Shown in pieces: positions 12,757 through 15,597 of a DNA stretch of 15,597 bases. Each line of letters starts with the position of its first letter. Position 1 is the stretch's first letter. The stretch lies in the NCBI GenBank assembly GCA_934636435.1, contig CAKUAQ010000043.1, forward strand, positions 1 to 15,597. The letters run 5' to 3'. The translations under genes were made by a program, and so were the position numbers. The notes beneath the pieces were generated by a model, which searched no databases, was not told where the DNA came from, and was given only the letters and a program-made list of their open reading frames with translations. This DNA is from an uncultured Eubacteriales bacterium (GTDB lineage: Bacteria; Bacillota; Clostridia; Oscillospirales; Acutalibacteraceae).

Positions 12757-13560
12757 TCATTGCGGAATAAACTGCTCAAAAATATAGGTGCGGAACACCC
12801 GCCGTGCCCGCTCCAGCGCCTCCGGAGAGCGGAGCGTCCAGCACACCGGCAGCGCCCCTAAGCGGATATTCAGCCGCAGGAACACATTTCCGGCGTTGCT
12901 ATGCTCATAGGAAATGAAATCCGGGCGCCCCAGACAGTTAAACAGCAGACACCCCAGCAGCCGGTGGGACAGCGCATCGTGATAGAATCCGGCGGACAGC
13001 TGCCCCCGGCAGATCTTCGGGCGATGGCGCTTATACCATTGCAGCACAAAGGGATAAAAGGACTGCACCCAATATTCGCCCTTGTAGGCGGACAGAATGG
13101 CATCGGCGGCAGCGCACAGCTGCCGGGCACCCTCCACCGTGCCGCACTTGAATTCAATGAGCAGCGGCACCTGCCCGTCCACCGCATCCAAGCACTCCTG
13201 TAAGGTGGGAATTTTCTCCGCTGTGTCCGCCAGTGACAGCTCCTTCAGCTGCGCCAGCGTTTTCTCCTCCGGGCGCCCCGGCACCCCGCACATCCGGTCC
13301 AGAGTGTCATCGTGGAACACCACCACCTGCCCGTCGGCGGTGAGGTGAATATCGTTCTCAATGGCATAGCCCCGCTCCACCGCCGCCCGAAAAGCCGCCA
13401 AGGAGTTTTCCGGCGTTTCCGGGGTCTGATCGTGCAGCCCCCGATGGGCAATATACCGCCCCTGCATATGCGCCCGGGCGGGATGCCGCCGCAGGGCGGG
13501 CATCTCCAGAAACAGCAGCGCCAGCACCAGCAAAACCAGCACACATATCGCAATCCACAT
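12757..13560 (-). CDS. Membrane-anchored glycerophosphodiester phosphodiesterase
   Basis: A 267-residue GDPD-family enzyme that splits glycerophosphodiesters into glycerol-3-phosphate and an alcohol. An N-terminal membrane segment (about residues 3-19) anchors it. The catalytic TIM barrel shows HRG at 39-41, PENSLAAF at 50-57, the metal ligands in IENDIHLTADG (E68, D70), VVFHDDTLDRM with catalytic H83, and LIEFK with E136. All expected active-site residues are present. The topology, outside or cytoplasmic, is not decided by sequence; the basic loop after the segment (RRHPAR) hints that the enzyme may lie on the inner face. The ATG has AAGGGTG about ten bases upstream. It follows the transporter gene by 21 bases and is probably co-transcribed. 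Confidence 0.93.
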   Translation of the reverse strand: MWIAICVLVLLVLALLFLEMPALRRHPARAHMQGRYIAHRGLHDQTPETPENSLAAFRAAVERGYAIENDIHLTADGQVVVFHDDTLDRMCGVPGRPEEKTLAQLKELSLADTAEKIPTLQECLDAVDGQVPLLIEFKCGTVEGARQLCAAADAILSAYKGEYWVQSFYPFVLQWYKRHRPKICRGQLSAGFYHDALSHRLLGCLLFNCLGRPDFISYEHSNAGNVFLRLNIRLGALPVCWTLRSPEALERARRVFRTYIFEQFIPQ

Positions 13561-13581
13561 AGCTTGTTTTCACCCTTTCAG

Positions 13582-15405
13582 TCAATCGTCGCCCACATCC
13601 AGCCGCTCCAGCACCGAGCCTTTCGGCAGGGGCTTGGAGTCGCCGTGGCGCACACACAGCATGGTCAGGAAAGACAGCGCCACAAACACCGTGGCATAAG
13701 GGAACAGCGCCGTCATACCCAGATGATCCATAAACAGACCCGACAGGAACGGGGTCAGCGCCTGCGCCGCCATACTGGCGGCATAATAGTAGCCGGTGTA
13801 GCGCCCCACATTGCTGCCGGTGGAAAGCTCCACCACCATGGGGAAGGAATTGACATTGATGGACGCCCAGCCGATGCCTGCCAGTGCAAAGGTGGCGTTC
13901 ATAATCAGCGGGCTGGAGCCGACCCGCGCAAAGCAGGCTGCCCCAAACGCCACCGCCAGCATAGCCACCCCTGCCAGAATGGATTTTTTTCGTCCGATAC
14001 GGGAGGAAATAAAGCCCACCGGGATATAGGACAGCACCGCCGCCGCATTGGCGATCAGCAGAGTGGCGCTATAGTCCAGATCCAGCACATTGGTGGCATA
14101 GACCGAGTATTTGGAGGTGACGGCGTTGTAGCCGAAATACCACAGCGCCACCGACGCCAGAATCAGCAGCAGCGATGCCTGCTCCCCCCGGGACAGCTTG
14201 CGTTCGCCGGAGCGATCCTCCTCGGCGGGGGCTTCGCCCGCCGCCTCCAGCCGGGTCGTTTCCGCCTCCATCTCCGCCGCCCATTTCCGCTCCCGCACGG
14301 TCAGCATAAACACCGTCAGCGCCGCCAGCATAATGCCGCTGACCACCCCGAAAAAGCCGTAGGAGGGGCGGAAGGTGTTGGCAACGGCGCTGTTGTTAAA
14401 GGCAAAGCCCATCCCCAGCACCAGCACGCAGATACCGCCCAGCGTTCCCATCAGATTGATGATGGCGTTTGCCTTGGAGCGCAGGGGCTTCACCGTCACA
14501 TCCGGCATCAGCGCCACTGCCGGCGAGCGGAACACCGACATGGCCGCCAGCACCACCACCAGAATCAGCATAAACCGGATGAGGTGGGCGGGATTCTGCA
14601 CCGTCAGCGTATGAATATAGGATTGGCGGGCGGGCACCACATAGTTGGTGTATACCGCATTGGTCGCCGCCGCGAAGGCGGACACCCCGTGTGCCTCATC
14701 CGCCCCTCCGGCGGCGCACAGCGCGGACAGGGACAGCGGCGCACCGTCCACCGTCAGTGTATCCCCGATAGGGGTATCCAGCTCTGTTTCCCGATCCCGC
14801 AGGAAAAATGCCGTCCCATCATAGGTGACAATATGAGTCTTATAGGGGGATTGGATTTTCAGGCTTTCTCCGGTGTCCCGGTTCGTGACCTCAATCGTCC
14901 GCCCGGCGGCGATCCGTCCCGCCGTCACCGTGGGGCGGATGGCGGCAAATTCCTCCGCCGTATACCGCTCGGACAGGCAGAACCGCTTGCCGTCGGGGGT
15001 GCTCAGCTCCCGCTCTGCCACATGGGCATATACCGTATTGAGCGCCTCGCTGTAAGCAGGCTTCGACGCGTCCACCTCGGTGACCTCCCGGATCATGGAT
15101 AGCTGCGCGCTGTCCGCCACCGTCAGCAGCATGAACGCCGCCACCGCCACCACCGTGCCCGCCAGCACAAAGGGCTTGCGCTTGCCCATACGGGTGTGGC
15201 ACTTATCCGACAGGGAGCCGAACAGGGGCAGCATAAACAGCGCCAGAATGTTATCCAGCGCCATCACAATGCCCGACCAGGCCTGGGGCAGCCCGAACCG
15301 GTCGGTCAGAATTTTCGGAATGACGGTATCGTAGGCTTGCCAGAATGTGCAGATGAGAAAAAAAGCAAAGCCCACCAGAATCGTGCGCTTGTAGTTGAGT
15401 TTCAC
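13582..15405 (-). CDS. MFS transporter, SLC45/GPH-like, with large extracytoplasmic insert
   Basis: A 607-residue secondary transporter, about 150-200 residues longer than ordinary MFS proteins. The loop between TM2 and TM3 holds GSLSDKCHTRMGKRKPF (63-79), and the block RSPAVALMPDVTVKPLRSKA (293-312) resembles the SLC45/GPH sugar-cation symporters. A normal twelve-helix pattern is interrupted between TM3 (about 78-97) and TM4 (about 274-292) by some 175 polar residues that should face outside. A cytoplasmic Glu/Arg-rich loop lies in the middle (about 373-412). The start is GTG at 15405 with AAGGTG five bases upstream. The substrate is unknown; a sugar is the family expectation. It precedes the phosphodiesterase gene by 21 bases. 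Confidence 0.85.
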   Translation of the reverse strand: MKLNYKRTILVGFAFFLICTFWQAYDTVIPKILTDRFGLPQAWSGIVMALDNILALFMLPLFGSLSDKCHTRMGKRKPFVLAGTVVAVAAFMLLTVADSAQLSMIREVTEVDASKPAYSEALNTVYAHVAERELSTPDGKRFCLSERYTAEEFAAIRPTVTAGRIAAGRTIEVTNRDTGESLKIQSPYKTHIVTYDGTAFFLRDRETELDTPIGDTLTVDGAPLSLSALCAAGGADEAHGVSAFAAATNAVYTNYVVPARQSYIHTLTVQNPAHLIRFMLILVVVLAAMSVFRSPAVALMPDVTVKPLRSKANAIINLMGTLGGICVLVLGMGFAFNNSAVANTFRPSYGFFGVVSGIMLAALTVFMLTVRERKWAAEMEAETTRLEAAGEAPAEEDRSGERKLSRGEQASLLLILASVALWYFGYNAVTSKYSVYATNVLDLDYSATLLIANAAAVLSYIPVGFISSRIGRKKSILAGVAMLAVAFGAACFARVGSSPLIMNATFALAGIGWASINVNSFPMVVELSTGSNVGRYTGYYYAASMAAQALTPFLSGLFMDHLGMTALFPYATVFVALSFLTMLCVRHGDSKPLPKGSVLERLDVGDD

Positions 15406-15434
15406 GCAATCACCTTCCCATATAATATGGCTCC

Positions 15435-15463
15435 ATTATAGCGGATAAAGTGCCGTTTGTACA
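15435..15463 (-). promoter_or_regulatory. Sigma-A promoter of the transporter-phosphodiesterase operon
   Basis: On the minus strand -10 TATAAT (15435-15440) is perfect and lies 17 bp from a -35-like TGTACA (15458-15463, four of six consensus bases). The start near 15428 gives a short leader of about 23 bases. Confidence 0.65.
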
Positions 15464-15509
15464 GAGGGGATTTACTTTTGTGCCATACTCCTTTTGAACT
15501 GCGTAACCA

Positions 15510-15550
15510 CAAAATGTGGAGGGCTGCCGCACATAGCGCGGCAGCCCTCC
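15510..15550 (-). terminator. Strong hairpin, probable terminator of an upstream gene
   Basis: GGAGGGCTGCCGC (15518-15530) pairs perfectly with GCGGCAGCCCTCC (15538-15550) over 13 bp with a 7-base loop. On the minus strand ACATTTTGTGG follows, a short U-tail. The gene it serves lies to the right, outside the window. Confidence 0.7.
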
Positions 15551-15560
15551 AGCCGGTCAA

Positions 15561-15597
15561 AGACCCCCTGCATTCAAATAAAGAAAGCAGGGGGTCT
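15561..15597. terminator. Second hairpin at the window edge
   Basis: AGACCCCCTGC (15561-15571) and GCAGGGGGTCT (15587-15597) form an 11-bp stem with a 15-base AT-rich loop, cut at or near its end by the window. On the minus strand TTTGACC follows, a weak tail. With the hairpin at 15518-15550 it makes a tandem terminator; the plus-strand side cannot be judged. Confidence 0.55.

Noticed and set aside
11406..12770. Plus-strand frame with long Met/Val/Leu runs, like a membrane protein
   Set aside because: The hydrophobic run is the reverse complement of the His/Asp codon repeats (CAT/GAT read as ATG/ATC) in the CobW gene, not a real membrane protein.
13312..15102. 596-codon plus-strand frame opposite the transporter
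   Set aside because: Arg/His/Gln-rich shadow frame; the minus-strand transporter has promoter, ribosome site and family motifs.

Overview
The window suggests a GC-rich member of the class Clostridia, probably an Oscillospiraceae/Ruminococcaceae-type gut anaerobe. The reasons are the CIRCE-controlled groES-groEL operon, the Bacillus/Clostridium-type order hup-yabO-yabP-yabQ-divIC-yabR with sporulation genes, strong AGGAGG-type ribosome binding sites, several TTG/GTG starts and high-GC coding DNA with AT-rich intergenic promoters. Species cannot be named from the sequence alone. Every protein gene I can support lies on the minus strand, so transcription runs from high to low coordinates.

Layout from right (upstream) to left. 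15597-15406: two strong hairpins (probable terminators of an upstream gene) and a sigma-A promoter. 15405-12757: an MFS/SLC45-GPH-like transporter with an unusual extracytoplasmic insert, then a membrane-anchored glycerophosphodiester phosphodiesterase. 12641-10523: a two-gene operon of COG0523/CobW-family GTPases. The first has a large His/Asp/Glu tract; the second is a divergent CobW domain fused to a YcgQ-like (TIGR03943/DUF1980) domain. Zinc or other metal handling is likely. 10455-7439: a three-gene ABC importer (lipoprotein, permease, ATPase) of the TrpXYZ/ABC_sub_bind type. It is preceded by what reads as a complete ribosome-mediated transcription attenuator with a 28-codon leader peptide rich in Tyr and Phe codons. 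7342-4647: hup with its own promoter and terminator, then rqcP (yabO), yabP, yabQ, and divIC-yabR with its own promoter inside the end of yabQ. 4512-2400: a THUMP-type RNA methyltransferase and a diacylglycerol/lipid kinase. 2361-302: groES-groEL with promoter, CIRCE operator and tandem terminators. 301-1: hairpin-rich DNA with no gene I can support.

The most notable item is the attenuator at about 10228-10427. It has near-consensus promoter hexamers, a leader peptide containing RFTRFTYAYAYMH, an 11-bp antiterminator pairing, and a mutually exclusive 15-bp terminator followed by six U. Its architecture matches the classical trp/phe/his attenuators. Here it precedes a transporter family that in Firmicutes is better known under T-box control, and it points to tyrosine (or Tyr/Phe) as the sensed amino acid and probable cargo. 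All of this is read by eye; no folding or database search was run.
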